A stretch of 64,000 nt of DNA, from positions 3,596,001 through 3,660,000 of the forward strand of contig NZ_CP107995.1 of NCBI RefSeq assembly GCF_036116635.1, in the 5' to 3' direction. A program made the translations under genes and the position numbers. Position 1 is the first letter of the stretch, and every line of letters begins with the position of its first letter. Shown in pieces: positions 7,978 through 16,617 of this stretch. Origin of the DNA: Amycolatopsis sp. NBC_00345. GTDB lineage: Bacteria; Actinomycetota; Actinomycetes; Mycobacteriales; Pseudonocardiaceae. The notes under the pieces are model-generated. The model saw nothing but the letters and a program-made list of their open reading frames with translations, ran no database searches and was not told the origin of the DNA.

Positions 7978-8955
7978 ATGCCCGGTCCCCCGCGGCAGGT
8001 CGTGATCGTCGCCTACCCCGACGCCGAGCTGCTGGACGTCGCCTGCGTGTCCGACGCGCTCGACGCCGCGAACCGGCTCGGCGCCCGCCCGGCGTACGCG
8101 ATCCGTCTGGCCACTGTGGACGGATACCCGTTCCGCTGCCAGTCCGGCCTCACCCTCACCCCGCACGCCCGGCTCGACCAGGTGCCGGGCGACCTCGACA
8201 CCGTGATCGTCTCGGGCGGCGTCGGCCACACGGCGGCCGCGGGCGACGAGCGCCTGCTGGAACACCTGCGGCGGCTGTCGCGGACCAGCCGGCGCACGGC
8301 GTCGGTCTGCACCGGCTCCACCGTGCTCGCCGCGGCCGGGCTGCTGAGCGGCCGCCGCGCGACCACGCACTGGGCGTACGCGTCCCGGTTCGCCGAGAAG
8401 TACCCGGCGGTGACGGTGGACCCGGTCCCGCTGTTCATCCGCCACGGCGACGTCTACACCTCCGCCGGCGTCACCAGCGGCCTCGACCTCACGCTGGCGT
8501 TCGTCGAGGAGGACCACGGGCCGGCGCTGGCGCGCGAGGTGGCCCGCGCGCTCGTCACCTATCTGCAGCGGCCGGGGAACCAGGCGCAGGTGAGCATGTT
8601 CCTGTCCGGGCCGCCGCCGGAGCACGGGCAGGTCCGCGACCTCACCGCGTACGTGAGCGAGCACCTCGCCGACGACCTCGGCACGCCGGTCCTGGCCGGC
8701 CACGCCGGGATCAGCACCCGCCAGCTCACCCGGCTGTTCGACGCGCACCTGGGCACCACACCGGGCAAGTACGTGCGGACCGTCCGCGCCGAGCACGCCG
8801 CGAGGCTGCTGTCCGGCACGGACCTGCCGCTCACCGCCATCGCCCGCCGCTGCGGCTTCGGCTCCACCGAGACGCTGCGCCAGGCGTTCCTCGACCACTT
8901 CGACACGCCGCCGTCGGCCTACCGGCGCGTGCACCTCCGCCAGGCGTACAGCTGA
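7978..8955 (+). CDS. GlxA-family transcriptional regulator (DJ-1 domain plus AraC HTH)
   Basis: This is a 325-residue protein. Residues 1-185 form a DJ-1/PfpI-like domain with ASVCTGSTVLAAAGLLSGRRA and ATTHW, closely parallel to the divergent neighbour. Residues 215-320 form an AraC-type DNA-binding domain (LAGHAGISTRQLTRLFDAHL, then LTAIARRCGFGSTETLRQAF and TPPSAYRR). In this family the amidotransferase-like domain senses a small molecule rather than catalysing a reaction. The start ATG at 7978 gives a compact N-terminus (MPGPPRQVVIVAYPDAELLD). The adjacent divergent DJ-1 gene is the obvious target candidate. Confidence 0.86.
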   Translation: MPGPPRQVVIVAYPDAELLDVACVSDALDAANRLGARPAYAIRLATVDGYPFRCQSGLTLTPHARLDQVPGDLDTVIVSGGVGHTAAAGDERLLEHLRRLSRTSRRTASVCTGSTVLAAAGLLSGRRATTHWAYASRFAEKYPAVTVDPVPLFIRHGDVYTSAGVTSGLDLTLAFVEEDHGPALAREVARALVTYLQRPGNQAQVSMFLSGPPPEHGQVRDLTAYVSEHLADDLGTPVLAGHAGISTRQLTRLFDAHLGTTPGKYVRTVRAEHAARLLSGTDLPLTAIARRCGFGSTETLRQAFLDHFDTPPSAYRRVHLRQAYS

Positions 8956-9025
8956 GGCCGAAACGCCGGATACGACCGGCTCCTCCCCCACCCGATACGG
9001 GTGACGGAGGAGCGGGGAGTGCAGG

Positions 9026-11275
9026 ATGTGCGCCGTGGCACCGCGCGACTACCCCCACTACCCCGACGGCGGCACCGGCGACACCGGCCCGATCCGCCGC
9101 GTGACCGGCGACCCCTCGGCCGCGGCGCCCGGCCCGTCCCGCCCCCGGCGGCCCCGTGCCGCGCCCTCGCCCACGAGCGACGACGCCGGGTGGCCCGCTT
9201 CCGAGGCTCCGGGCGGCGCTTCTTCGGGCAGCTCCTCTTCCGGCGGCTCGTCTTCGGCTGGCTCCTCCCCGGGCGACGCCTGGCCGAGCGCCGACGCCCC
9301 GGGCACGGACGCTTCGTGGCCGGACCCCCACGCCGCCTGGCCCGCCGCGGAGGACGACCGCCCGCGCCGCGCCCCCATGGACCGCCGCCGGACCGGCGAA
9401 ACCCCGCTGCCGCAAGGCACCCGCCGCCACCGCACCCCCGACGGCCAGCCGAGCAGCGATGACCCCCGCACCCGCACTTCCGACAGCCAGCCAAGTAGCG
9501 GCGACCCCCGCACCCGCGCTTCCGACGGCCAACCCGGCAGCGGCGACCCCCGCCCCCGCCGCCCACGCCCCGACGGCGAGCCCGCCCGCCCAAGACGGGG
9601 CGAACTTCCCGGCGGCACAACAGGTTCCCGCCGAATCCCCCGCACCGAAACCGGCGCCGACCCCACCGGTGCCCGCCAGGCAGCCGACGCCGAGACACCC
9701 GCCGAGACGACCGGCGGCCGCCGCGCACCCCGCAGCGAAACCACCGGCACCCGCCGCGTGCCCCGCGCCGAGTCCCCCGCCGAACCCACCGACGCCCGTC
9801 GCGCATCCGCATCACGCGCCGAGCCAACCGCCGAAACCACCGGCGCCCGCCGCGTACCCCGTACCGAAACCTCAGCCGAAACCACCGGCACCCGCCGCGT
9901 GCCCCGCGCCGAATCACCCGCCGAAACCACCGGCCCCCGCCGCGCCGGAGCCGAGCCGCCGGCCGGGACCCGCCGCGCCGGGCGGTCGCGAGGGGGACCC
10001 CCGGTCGAGCCCCCGGATCCCGTCGCCGGCGCCGCCGTCGGGCATGGCCACGGTCATGGGCACGGCCCCGCGGCACCGGCGTCGCGGCGGGTGCGGAACC
10101 TGCTGATCTGGCTGCTCACCCCGCTGGCGCTGGCGACGGTCGTCGGGATGATCGTGTTGTACCCGTGGGGCAAGCCGACGCCGAAAAGCGCTGTGCAGCA
10201 AGGGACACCGGTGCAGGCGTCGATCACCGCGACCGCCACCGGGCCGTGCCTCGCCTCGGGCCAGGTCCAGGTCGGGGCGCAGCCGGACCCCGACCAGAAG
10301 CCGTGCCTGACCGTCGACCTGACCATGACCAGCGGGCCGGGGAACGGGAAGCCGCTCAAGCTGACCGTGCCGATCGAGCCCAGCACCCCGCGTTTCTCCA
10401 CCGGCGACGCCGTGGTGCTGGCCTACAACGGCGGCGACGCGGCCGACCCGTCGTCGTTCCAGCTCGTCGACTTCCAGCGCGGCACGCCGCTGGTGCTCTT
10501 GGCCGCGCTGTTCGCCGTCGCGGTGCTGGTGCTCGGCCGGTGGCAGGGGCTGGCCGCGCTCGTCGCGCTGGTGCTGAGCTTCGTGGTGATCGTGCTGTTC
10601 GTGCTGCCCGCGATCCTCGCCGGGGAGAACCCGCTGGTGGTCGCGATCGCGGGCGCGGGGGCGATCATGTTCGTCGCGCTCTACCTGACTCACGGGCTGT
10701 CCGCGAGAACCTCGGTCGCGGTGCTCGGCACGCTGGTCAGCCTCGCGCTCATCGGCGTGCTGTCGATGATCTTCTCCGCCACCGCGTCGCTGACCGGCCT
10801 CGACGACGCCACGTCCACGCTCATCGGCTCGCTCGGCCACGGCATCGACGCCCGCGGCCTGCTGCTGGCCGGGATCGTGATCGGCGCGCTCGGTGTGCTC
10901 GACGACGTCACCATCACGCAGACCAGCGCCGTCTGGGAGCTGCGGCGGGCGAACCCGTCGCTCGGCTGGCGCGAGCTGTACCGCTCCGGCCTGCGCATCG
11001 GCCGCGACCACGTCGGCTCGGCGGTGAACACGCTCGTGATGGCCTACGCCGGCGCCGCGCTTCCAGTGCTGCTGTACTCCTCGATCTCCGGCGTCGGGCT
11101 CGGCGCGCTGCTCGGCAGCGAGGACATCGCGTCGGAGATCATCCGCACGCTGGCGGGCTCGGTCGGCATCGTCGCGGCCGTCCCGGTCACCACCGTGCTG
11201 GCCGCGCTGATCGCCGCCCGCGAGCCGGTCGACCACCTCGTGAGCACCACAAATACCCCTTCGTCACACCAGTAA
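9026..11275 (+). CDS. YibE/F-family membrane protein with long disordered repeat-rich N-terminus
   Basis: This 749-residue protein has two unlike halves. Residues 1 to about 350 are Pro/Arg/Thr/Glu-rich and disordered, with imperfect repeats built on ETTGTRRVPRAESPAE. The second half has one helix at LLIWLLTPLALATVVGMIVLY, an extracytoplasmic domain, then about seven more membrane helices. The signatures VIGALGVLDDVTITQTSA and GRDHVGSAVNTLVMAYAGAALP are characteristic of the YibE/F family (BofA-unrelated, function unproven, proposed transport role). The ATG at 9026 has GGGGAG eight bases upstream. The N-terminal extension is much longer than usual for the family. Confidence 0.83.
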   Translation: MCAVAPRDYPHYPDGGTGDTGPIRRVTGDPSAAAPGPSRPRRPRAAPSPTSDDAGWPASEAPGGASSGSSSSGGSSSAGSSPGDAWPSADAPGTDASWPDPHAAWPAAEDDRPRRAPMDRRRTGETPLPQGTRRHRTPDGQPSSDDPRTRTSDSQPSSGDPRTRASDGQPGSGDPRPRRPRPDGEPARPRRGELPGGTTGSRRIPRTETGADPTGARQAADAETPAETTGGRRAPRSETTGTRRVPRAESPAEPTDARRASASRAEPTAETTGARRVPRTETSAETTGTRRVPRAESPAETTGPRRAGAEPPAGTRRAGRSRGGPPVEPPDPVAGAAVGHGHGHGHGPAAPASRRVRNLLIWLLTPLALATVVGMIVLYPWGKPTPKSAVQQGTPVQASITATATGPCLASGQVQVGAQPDPDQKPCLTVDLTMTSGPGNGKPLKLTVPIEPSTPRFSTGDAVVLAYNGGDAADPSSFQLVDFQRGTPLVLLAALFAVAVLVLGRWQGLAALVALVLSFVVIVLFVLPAILAGENPLVVAIAGAGAIMFVALYLTHGLSARTSVAVLGTLVSLALIGVLSMIFSATASLTGLDDATSTLIGSLGHGIDARGLLLAGIVIGALGVLDDVTITQTSAVWELRRANPSLGWRELYRSGLRIGRDHVGSAVNTLVMAYAGAALPVLLYSSISGVGLGALLGSEDIASEIIRTLAGSVGIVAAVPVTTVLAALIAAREPVDHLVSTTNTPSSHQ

Positions 11276-11360
11276 CGCGATCCCGCCCCGGCCGGTCCGG
11301 CGGCCCGCGCGTGCGGTACGAAGACCGCACCGAGCGCTGCCGGGTTCGTCAGGAGGGGCC

Positions 11361-11639
11361 GTGTTCAACGTCGTACTGGCCGGGCCGCGGCTCGCCCTGC
11401 ACCTCACCCGGCGGATCTTCGCCGCGGGTCTCGGCGCGGCCGAGGCGGTCCCCCGCATCGCCGCCGCCCTCGACGAAATGCGCGCCACGCTCCGGCAGCT
11501 CGAACGCCTGCTGGCCTACGTCGCCGAGGAAGTGCCGGAGCTGGCCTACCAGGTGGAGCAGATCCGGGCCCGCCTGGACGCCGAGCCGGAGACAGACCGC
11601 CCGGAGCCCGCCGCCCCGGCCACGGCACGGCGGGGCTGA
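11361..11639 (+). CDS. Small conserved-looking helical protein, unknown function
   Basis: This 92-residue protein has a GTG start at 11361 and a near-perfect AGGAGG four bases from it. It has an amphipathic N-terminal segment (VVLAGPRLALHLTRRIFAAGLGAAEAVPRI), then a heptad-like helix (DEMRATLRQLERLLAYVAEEVPELAYQVEQI split over two helices) and a disordered Glu/Pro/Ala tail. The look is of a short membrane-peripheral coiled-coil protein. It lies about 85 bases downstream of the YibE/F gene on the same strand. I do not recognise a family. Confidence 0.62.
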   Translation: MFNVVLAGPRLALHLTRRIFAAGLGAAEAVPRIAAALDEMRATLRQLERLLAYVAEEVPELAYQVEQIRARLDAEPETDRPEPAAPATARRG

Positions 11640-11712
11640 CCGCGCCCGGTTCACCCGCCCAGACCCGAAACGCCGAAAGCGCTCAGCCCACGACCCAGGC
11701 CCGCGACGCCGT

Positions 11713-12387
11713 TCAGTCCAGCGTCGCGACGAAGCGGCTGACCGCCTCCATCGGGAAACGCTGGACGTAGCGCCCGGCCGGGGCGGCGGCGGCCAGCCGG
11801 TACAGCGGCCGCTCCGCCGCGGCGCCGCCACGGGCCTCCGAGCGGAGTTCGGCCACCAGCAGCTCCGAGAAGACCAGGCCGTTGGCCTCGGTGTTGTTCA
11901 GCAGAGCGTCGGCCAGGCGGCGCAGCTGCAGGGCGCTCAGCTCGCGCCCGCCGGCGCCGGAGAACACGGCCAGGTCGACCTTCACGACCTTGCGCCGCCG
12001 TCCCGCGTTCACGAGCAGGCTCACCGTGCGCGTGCCCCGCACGTCGCTGATCACGATGTCCAGCCGCTCCGCCGCGACGAGGTCGATGCGCCGCACGCCC
12101 CACGTGCGCACGAGCAGCGTGGTGCCCTCGATCCAGATGCGGCGGCGGACGCTGAACAGCACCACGTAGACCAGCGGCAGCGCGATCACCACCGCCACGA
12201 TCAGGCCGGGCAGCTGCCCGGCGATCAGCCCGGTGATGCCGCCGGCCGCCGCGCCGATGATCACCGCGCCGAGCATCCCGGACCAGCCACGCCGTCGCCG
12301 CAGCTTCGGGTCGTCGGCGAACAGCGGCAGCCGCTCCGGCGGCACTTCGGCGCCCTTCGCGCCACCCTGCTCGGTCATCCCGGTCAC
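11713..12387 (-). CDS. Two-TM membrane protein, unknown function
   Basis: This is a 224-residue protein with a short cytosolic start, two adjacent membrane helices (SGMLGAVIIGAAAGGITGLIA and PGLIVAVVIALPLVYVVLF), then a soluble domain of beta strands (RIWIEGTTLLVRTWG, RRIDLVAAERLDIVISD, RTVSLLVNA) resembling bacterial PH-like domains found after paired TMs. The GTG at 12387 overlaps the stop of the upstream MBL gene in a GTGA, so the two are translationally coupled. An ATG three codons later is possible. The function is not evident. Confidence 0.72.
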   Translation of the reverse strand: MTGMTEQGGAKGAEVPPERLPLFADDPKLRRRRGWSGMLGAVIIGAAAGGITGLIAGQLPGLIVAVVIALPLVYVVLFSVRRRIWIEGTTLLVRTWGVRRIDLVAAERLDIVISDVRGTRTVSLLVNAGRRRKVVKVDLAVFSGAGGRELSALQLRRLADALLNNTEANGLVFSELLVAELRSEARGGAAAERPLYRLAAAAPAGRYVQRFPMEAVSRFVATLD

Positions 12388-12977
12388 GCCCCCGCTCCGG
12401 TCAGGAACGGGTTCCCGGCGCGTTCCCGGCCGATGGTGGTGGCCGGTCCGTGGCCCGGCAGCACCACGGTTTCGTCGGCCAGGGTGAGCAGCTTCGTGCG
12501 CAACGATCTCTCCAGTTCGGCGCCGGCTTCGCGGTCGCCGGAGCGGCCGATCGACCCGGCGAACAGCGTGTCCCCAGTCAGCACCAGCCTGCCACCTTCG
12601 CCCGCCGTCACGGTGAACGCCACCGAACCCGGCGTGTGGCCGGGCACGCCGAGCACGGTGACGTCGAGTCCGGCCACCCTCAGCGGGCCGTCGGAGAGCG
12701 CCTCGAACGGGCCGTCGTGCCAGCCCGCGTCGGCCGGGTGCAGGTGCAGCGGGACGTCGTGGGCCCGCGCCAGCGCCGCCGCCGAGCCGATGTGGTCGGG
12801 GTGGCCGTGGGTGGCCAGCAGCGCGACCGGGACCAGCCCGTGCTCCGCGAGGGCCGCGGTGAGGGGTTCACCCACCTCCTCGCCGGGGTCCACCACCACA
12901 CACTCGCCGCCGGCGGACGGCGCGAGCAGGTAGCAGTTGGCCCGCAGCGGCCCCGCGGCAAACCCGGCGACAAGCAC
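12384..12977 (-). CDS. MBL-fold metallo-hydrolase (glyoxalase II-like)
   Basis: This 197-residue metallo-beta-lactamase-fold protein carries ATHGHPDHIGSAA (the HxHxDH metal site), GVPGHTPGSVAF (third His), LVLTGDTLFAGSIGRSG (bridging Asp) and VVLPGHGPATTIG (last His). This set is typical of glyoxalase II-like and persulfide-dioxygenase-like thioester or persulfide hydrolases. The true substrate cannot be read from sequence. The GTG at 12977 has GGGAGGG just upstream. It is the first gene of a two-gene operon with the membrane protein that overlaps its stop. Confidence 0.86.
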   Translation of the reverse strand: MLVAGFAAGPLRANCYLLAPSAGGECVVVDPGEEVGEPLTAALAEHGLVPVALLATHGHPDHIGSAAALARAHDVPLHLHPADAGWHDGPFEALSDGPLRVAGLDVTVLGVPGHTPGSVAFTVTAGEGGRLVLTGDTLFAGSIGRSGDREAGAELERSLRTKLLTLADETVVLPGHGPATTIGRERAGNPFLTGAGA

Positions 12978-13111
12978 AAAACCCTCCCCGGGAAGCGGCT
13001 CTGATCACGATCGGGTCGAGACTAGCCGCCCCTGTACAGAGTCCTCACAGGCTGTGCCCATACACTGCCGCTACCTCAGACGTGTGACATCGAGCGGAAA
13101 CTGGAGGGCGG

Positions 13112-14002
13112 GTGGCGACCAACCAGCAGCGCCGTGAAGCCGCGAAGCGCAAACTCGAGCGGCAGCTCGTGCGCCGGGCGGAGCGGGCGAAGCGACGCAA
13201 GATCGTTGGCGCTGGTGTGGTCGGCGGTGTCGTCCTCATCGTGGCAGGTGTCGTGGTGTGGGTCGTGAACAGCGGCGGCAGCAGCGGCGACACGGCGGCC
13301 GCCTCGCCGCCGCCTTCGTCGAGTTCGGCGCCTCCGGTGCCGACGCTCACGAACATCCCGACCCAGCGCACGGCGATGCCGGCCCGGCCGAAGGCCCTGC
13401 CGAACCCGACCTCGTGCACCTACGCGGCGGACGCGCAGAGCCCGACGGGCGCGAAGAAGCCGACGGTGCCGGACGGCAAGAACGTGTCGTCCACCGGGAC
13501 GGTCAACGCCACCTTCAAGAGCACCGCGGGCGACATCCCCGTCACGCTCGACCGGGCGCTGGCGCCGTGCACCGTGCAGGCCTTCAAGAGCCTGATCGAG
13601 CAGGGCTTCTACACCAACACGATCTGCCACCGGCTCGGCGTCACCGACCTGCAGATGCTGCAGTGCGGCGACCCGAACGCCAAGGGCAACGTGGACACCG
13701 ACGGCCAGGGCGGCCCCGGGTTCACCGTGCCGGACGAGTACTTCGCCGGCGAGAAGTACGGCCGCGGGATCCTCGCGATGGCCAACACCGGGCAGCCGAA
13801 CACCGGCGGCAGCCAGTTCTTCATGGTCTACGGCACCGCCGAGCTGCCCGCGAACTACACCATCTTCGGCAGCATCTCGGACGAGGGCCTGAAGGTGCTC
13901 GACCAGATCGCGAAGACCGGTATCGGGGCTGTGGGCCAGGACGGCGCGACCGGCGAGCCCAAGAATCCGGTGAAGTTCACCGCGGTCACCGTCGCCGCGT
14001 GA
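13112..14002 (+). CDS. Membrane-anchored peptidyl-prolyl cis-trans isomerase (cyclophilin)
   Basis: This is a 296-residue protein. A Lys/Arg-rich cytosolic start (QQRREAAKRKLERQLV) precedes one membrane helix (VVGGVVLIVAGVVVWVV, near residues 37-53), then a Ser/Pro linker, then a cyclophilin domain from about residue 125. The domain has TAGDIPVTLDRALAPCTVQAF, a shortened HRL loop, ANTGQPNTGGSQFFM and TIFGSI. It should catalyse proline isomerisation outside the membrane. The GTG start at 13112 follows GGAGGGCGG. The organisation matches actinobacterial PpiB-type anchored cyclophilins. The next gene starts one base after its stop. Confidence 0.88.
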   Translation: MATNQQRREAAKRKLERQLVRRAERAKRRKIVGAGVVGGVVLIVAGVVVWVVNSGGSSGDTAAASPPPSSSSAPPVPTLTNIPTQRTAMPARPKALPNPTSCTYAADAQSPTGAKKPTVPDGKNVSSTGTVNATFKSTAGDIPVTLDRALAPCTVQAFKSLIEQGFYTNTICHRLGVTDLQMLQCGDPNAKGNVDTDGQGGPGFTVPDEYFAGEKYGRGILAMANTGQPNTGGSQFFMVYGTAELPANYTIFGSISDEGLKVLDQIAKTGIGAVGQDGATGEPKNPVKFTAVTVAA

Positions 14003-14003
14003 G

Positions 14004-14789
14004 GTGGGCTTCCCGCTCGAGCTGAACGGCGCCCCGCCCGACGTGCCGGGCCTCGCGTCCGCGATGGGTGGCTACGGCCACTTCACCGCGATGCAGGTCC
14101 GCGACGGGCGGGTGCGCGGTCTCGGCTTGCACCTGAGCCGGCTGGCGGCGAGCACCCGGCTGCTGTTCGGCAGCGAGCTCGACACCGGTCTGGTCCGTTC
14201 GCACCTGCGTCACGCCGTCGCCGGGCACGGCGCGCTGTCGGCGCGGGTGGTGGTCTTCTCCCGCTCCGGCAGCGACGAACCGGTGATGGCGCCGGAGATC
14301 CTGGTCCGGACCGGGCCGCCGCACGAGCCCGTCGCGGATCCGATCCGGCTCAAGTCCGTGCGGTACCAACGGGATCTGCCGCAGGTGAAGCACCTCGGCA
14401 CGTTCGGGCTGATCCACCACTCCCGTCAGGCGCGCCTCGCGGGGTACGACGACGCGCTGTTCGTCGACGACGCCGGGCGGGTCAGCGAGGCGTCGATCTG
14501 GAACGTCGGCTTCCTGTCCGGCGGCACGGTGGTGTGGCCCGAGGCGGCGGTGCTGCCGGGCATCACGTACCTGGTGCTGGAAGAGCAGCTGCGCGCGGCG
14601 GGCGTCCCGCAGGAGGTCCGCCCGGTGTACCCGGGTGAGCTGCCGGAGTTCGACGCCGTGTTCCTGACCAACTCCGAGACGATCGGCCGCCCCGTGGCTT
14701 CGGTGGACGGCGTGCCGCTGCGCTCGGATCCGGCCGCCGCGCGCCTGCTGGGCGACGCCTACGAAAGCGCGGCCTGGGACGAGATCTGA
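14004..14789 (+). CDS. Class IV aminotransferase / aminodeoxychorismate lyase-like
   Basis: This 261-residue protein has the fold-type IV PLP pattern: GGYGHFTAMQVRDGRVRGLGLH early, the PLP lysine in LPQVKHLGTFG, DDALFVDDAGRVSEASIWNV, and a C-terminal FLTNSETIGRPVASVD. Family members are branched-chain or D-amino-acid transaminases and 4-amino-4-deoxychorismate lyase. The length and the glutamate in RVSEAS fit this group, but substrate choice cannot be read. The GTG at 14004 is one base after the cyclophilin stop and lacks a good ribosome site, which suggests coupling. An internal ATG at 14063 would remove the first strand. Confidence 0.8.
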   Translation: MGFPLELNGAPPDVPGLASAMGGYGHFTAMQVRDGRVRGLGLHLSRLAASTRLLFGSELDTGLVRSHLRHAVAGHGALSARVVVFSRSGSDEPVMAPEILVRTGPPHEPVADPIRLKSVRYQRDLPQVKHLGTFGLIHHSRQARLAGYDDALFVDDAGRVSEASIWNVGFLSGGTVVWPEAAVLPGITYLVLEEQLRAAGVPQEVRPVYPGELPEFDAVFLTNSETIGRPVASVDGVPLRSDPAAARLLGDAYESAAWDEI

Positions 14790-14801
14790 GCCGCCGCGCC
14801 G

Positions 14802-15581
14802 TCAGCGGTAGGTGAACTTCGGCGGCCGCCGGTTGAGAAAGGCGTCGACGCCCTCCGCGTAGTCCTCGCCGTGCAGGGCCGCGAGCCGGATGTCCTCGAC
14901 CTCGGCGTCGGTGGTCTCCTGGCCGGCCACGATCTTCTCGATGATCCGGTTCATCCCGCGGACCGAGGCCTGCGAACGCGAGCAGAGCGTCGCGACGAAC
15001 GCCGCCGTCGCCCCCGCCAGCTCCTCGGCCTCGAAGACGTCGTTGACCAGGCCCACCTCCCGCGCCCGCACGGCGCCGACCAGCTCGCCCGACAGCAGGA
15101 AGTACTTGGCGTGGGCCGGGCCGACGAGCGAGACGAGCTGCCGCGTCGAGTCGAAGTGGTAGACGATGCCGAGCTTCGCCGGCGTGATGCCGAACCGCGC
15201 GCCGGCCGCGGCGAACCGGAAGTCGCACGCCACCGACACCTGGCAGCCGCCGCCGATGCAGTTGCCCTGGATCATCGCCACCGACGGCTTGCGCATCGCG
15301 GTCAGCGCGCTCACGGCGCCGTCCACCGCCTTGTCGTACGTCGCCGCGCCGTCGGCGGTGGAACGCAGCTCGCGGAACTCGCTGATGTCCGCGCCGGCCG
15401 AGAAGTGCTGGCCCGCGCCGTCGAGCACCAGCACCTTGAGCGCCGGGTCGTCCTCGACCCGCGCCACGACGTCCGGGATCGCCGACCACATGCCGTAGGT
15501 GATGGCGTTCATCTTCTCCGGCCGGGCGAACGTCAGCCGGGCGACCTCGCCGTCGCGGGTGAACTCGAATCCGTCGGTCAT
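14802..15581 (-). CDS. Enoyl-CoA hydratase/isomerase family protein
   Basis: This 259-residue crotonase-fold protein has RLTFARPEKMNAIT at the start, the oxyanion-hole segments GAGQHFSAGADISEF and GNCIGGGCQVSVACDF, and a C-terminal helix ending AFLNRRPPKFTYR. Crotonases act on acyl-CoA thioesters. The Ala-Gly-Ala-Asp loop is conserved, while the usual catalytic Glu pair is not clear (IGGGCQ and YHFDSTR), so it may be an isomerase or another member. The ATG at 15581 has AAGG eight bases upstream. A longer version from 15620 is possible. It is tail to tail with the aminotransferase. Confidence 0.85.
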   Translation of the reverse strand: MTDGFEFTRDGEVARLTFARPEKMNAITYGMWSAIPDVVARVEDDPALKVLVLDGAGQHFSAGADISEFRELRSTADGAATYDKAVDGAVSALTAMRKPSVAMIQGNCIGGGCQVSVACDFRFAAAGARFGITPAKLGIVYHFDSTRQLVSLVGPAHAKYFLLSGELVGAVRAREVGLVNDVFEAEELAGATAAFVATLCSRSQASVRGMNRIIEKIVAGQETTDAEVEDIRLAALHGEDYAEGVDAFLNRRPPKFTYR

Positions 15582-15655
15582 GTCCAGCACCTTAATGGGA
15601 TCGCCCTGCGCGAAACCCATGGCTGTGACCGGTCCGTCGCACTAGCGTCGGCCGC

Positions 15656-16495
15656 ATGGGGATGATCGAGGCAGACGGAGTCCGGTTCGGCTACGACGAA
15701 GCCGGCGAGGGGCCCGCGGTCGTGCTGCTGCACGCCGGGCTCGCGGACCGGCGGATGTGGGACCACCAGTTCACCGCGCTGGCCGAACGCCACCGCGTGA
15801 TCCGCTACGACCGGCGCGGCCACGGCGATTCGGCTGCCGCCGAGGGAAGCGTTTCGCACCACCGTGACCTGCTCGCGGTGATGGACGCCCTCGGCGTGGA
15901 CCAGGCGGCGCTGGTCGGCTCGTCGATGGGCGGCGCGTACTCGCTGGACGCCGCGCTGGCCGCGCCCGGGCGCGTCAGCCGGATCGCGCTCGTCGGCGCC
16001 GGCCTGTCCGGGCACGAGTGGCCGGCGGACATGGCCGCCGAGATGTGGGCGACGCTCCGGGCCGCGGTCCCGCCGGAGCGGCTGGAGCGGTACCAGGCGC
16101 ACACGGCGGAGCGGATCGACGAGGCCGACGTCGCCGCCGCCGCGGAGGCCAACGCGCGTTACTTCGTCGTCGGTCCACATCGGACCCCCGACGCACTGGA
16201 CGAGCAGACGTGGCTGGCGGCCAGGGAAATGTGCGAGCTGGTCTACCGTCGCGCGTGGAACGGTCCGGAGTGGACGGAGGACATCCCGGACACCCGCCAC
16301 CACCTCGCCGAGATCTCGGCGCCGACACTGGTCCTCATCGGCCTGGCCGACGCCTCCGGCCTGCTCGACCTCGCGGATCTGTTCACCACCACGATCCCCG
16401 GCGCCCGCCGGCTCGACCTGCCGGACACCGGGCACCTGCCGCCGATGGAACGCCCGGCCGAGACGACGAAGGCCCTGCTGGACTTCCTGGCTTAA
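15656..16495 (+). CDS. Alpha/beta hydrolase
   Basis: This 279-residue alpha/beta-hydrolase has VVLLHAGLADRRMWDHQF (oxyanion HAG), YDRRGHGDS, the nucleophile elbow LVGSSMGGAYSLD, an acidic position near APTLVLIGLADASG and the final histidine in LPDTGHLPPMERP. The catalytic triad Ser-Asp-His is therefore complete. The cap region (AHTAERIDEADVAAAAEAN) is long and helical. The substrate is unknown. It ends just before the palindromic array at 16509-16593, convergent with rel. Confidence 0.84.
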   Translation: MGMIEADGVRFGYDEAGEGPAVVLLHAGLADRRMWDHQFTALAERHRVIRYDRRGHGDSAAAEGSVSHHRDLLAVMDALGVDQAALVGSSMGGAYSLDAALAAPGRVSRIALVGAGLSGHEWPADMAAEMWATLRAAVPPERLERYQAHTAERIDEADVAAAAEANARYFVVGPHRTPDALDEQTWLAAREMCELVYRRAWNGPEWTEDIPDTRHHLAEISAPTLVLIGLADASGLLDLADLFTTTIPGARRLDLPDTGHLPPMERPAETTKALLDFLA

Positions 16496-16508
16496 TGTCC
16501 GGCCCGAA

Positions 16509-16593
16509 GCGCCCCAATGTGGCGTTGGTTGCGTTGAACGCACCCAATGTGGCGTTCGGTGCGTTGGACGCACCGAACGCCACATTGGGGCGC
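16509..16593. repeat. Nested palindrome / tandem stem-loop between convergent genes
   Basis: A perfect 22-base inverted repeat (16543-16564 and 16568-16589, loop TGG) starts with CCCAATGTGGCGTTCGG. A diverged direct copy of its left arm precedes it (16511-16540). That copy can pair instead with the right arm over 18 bases (16509-16526 with 16576-16593), giving two competing stems. There is no T-tract. It lies between the convergent hydrolase and rel stops and may act as a bidirectional terminator or be a dispersed repeat. Confidence 0.8.
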
Positions 16594-16617
16594 AAAACCG
16601 GGCAGAAGCGCGAGCCG

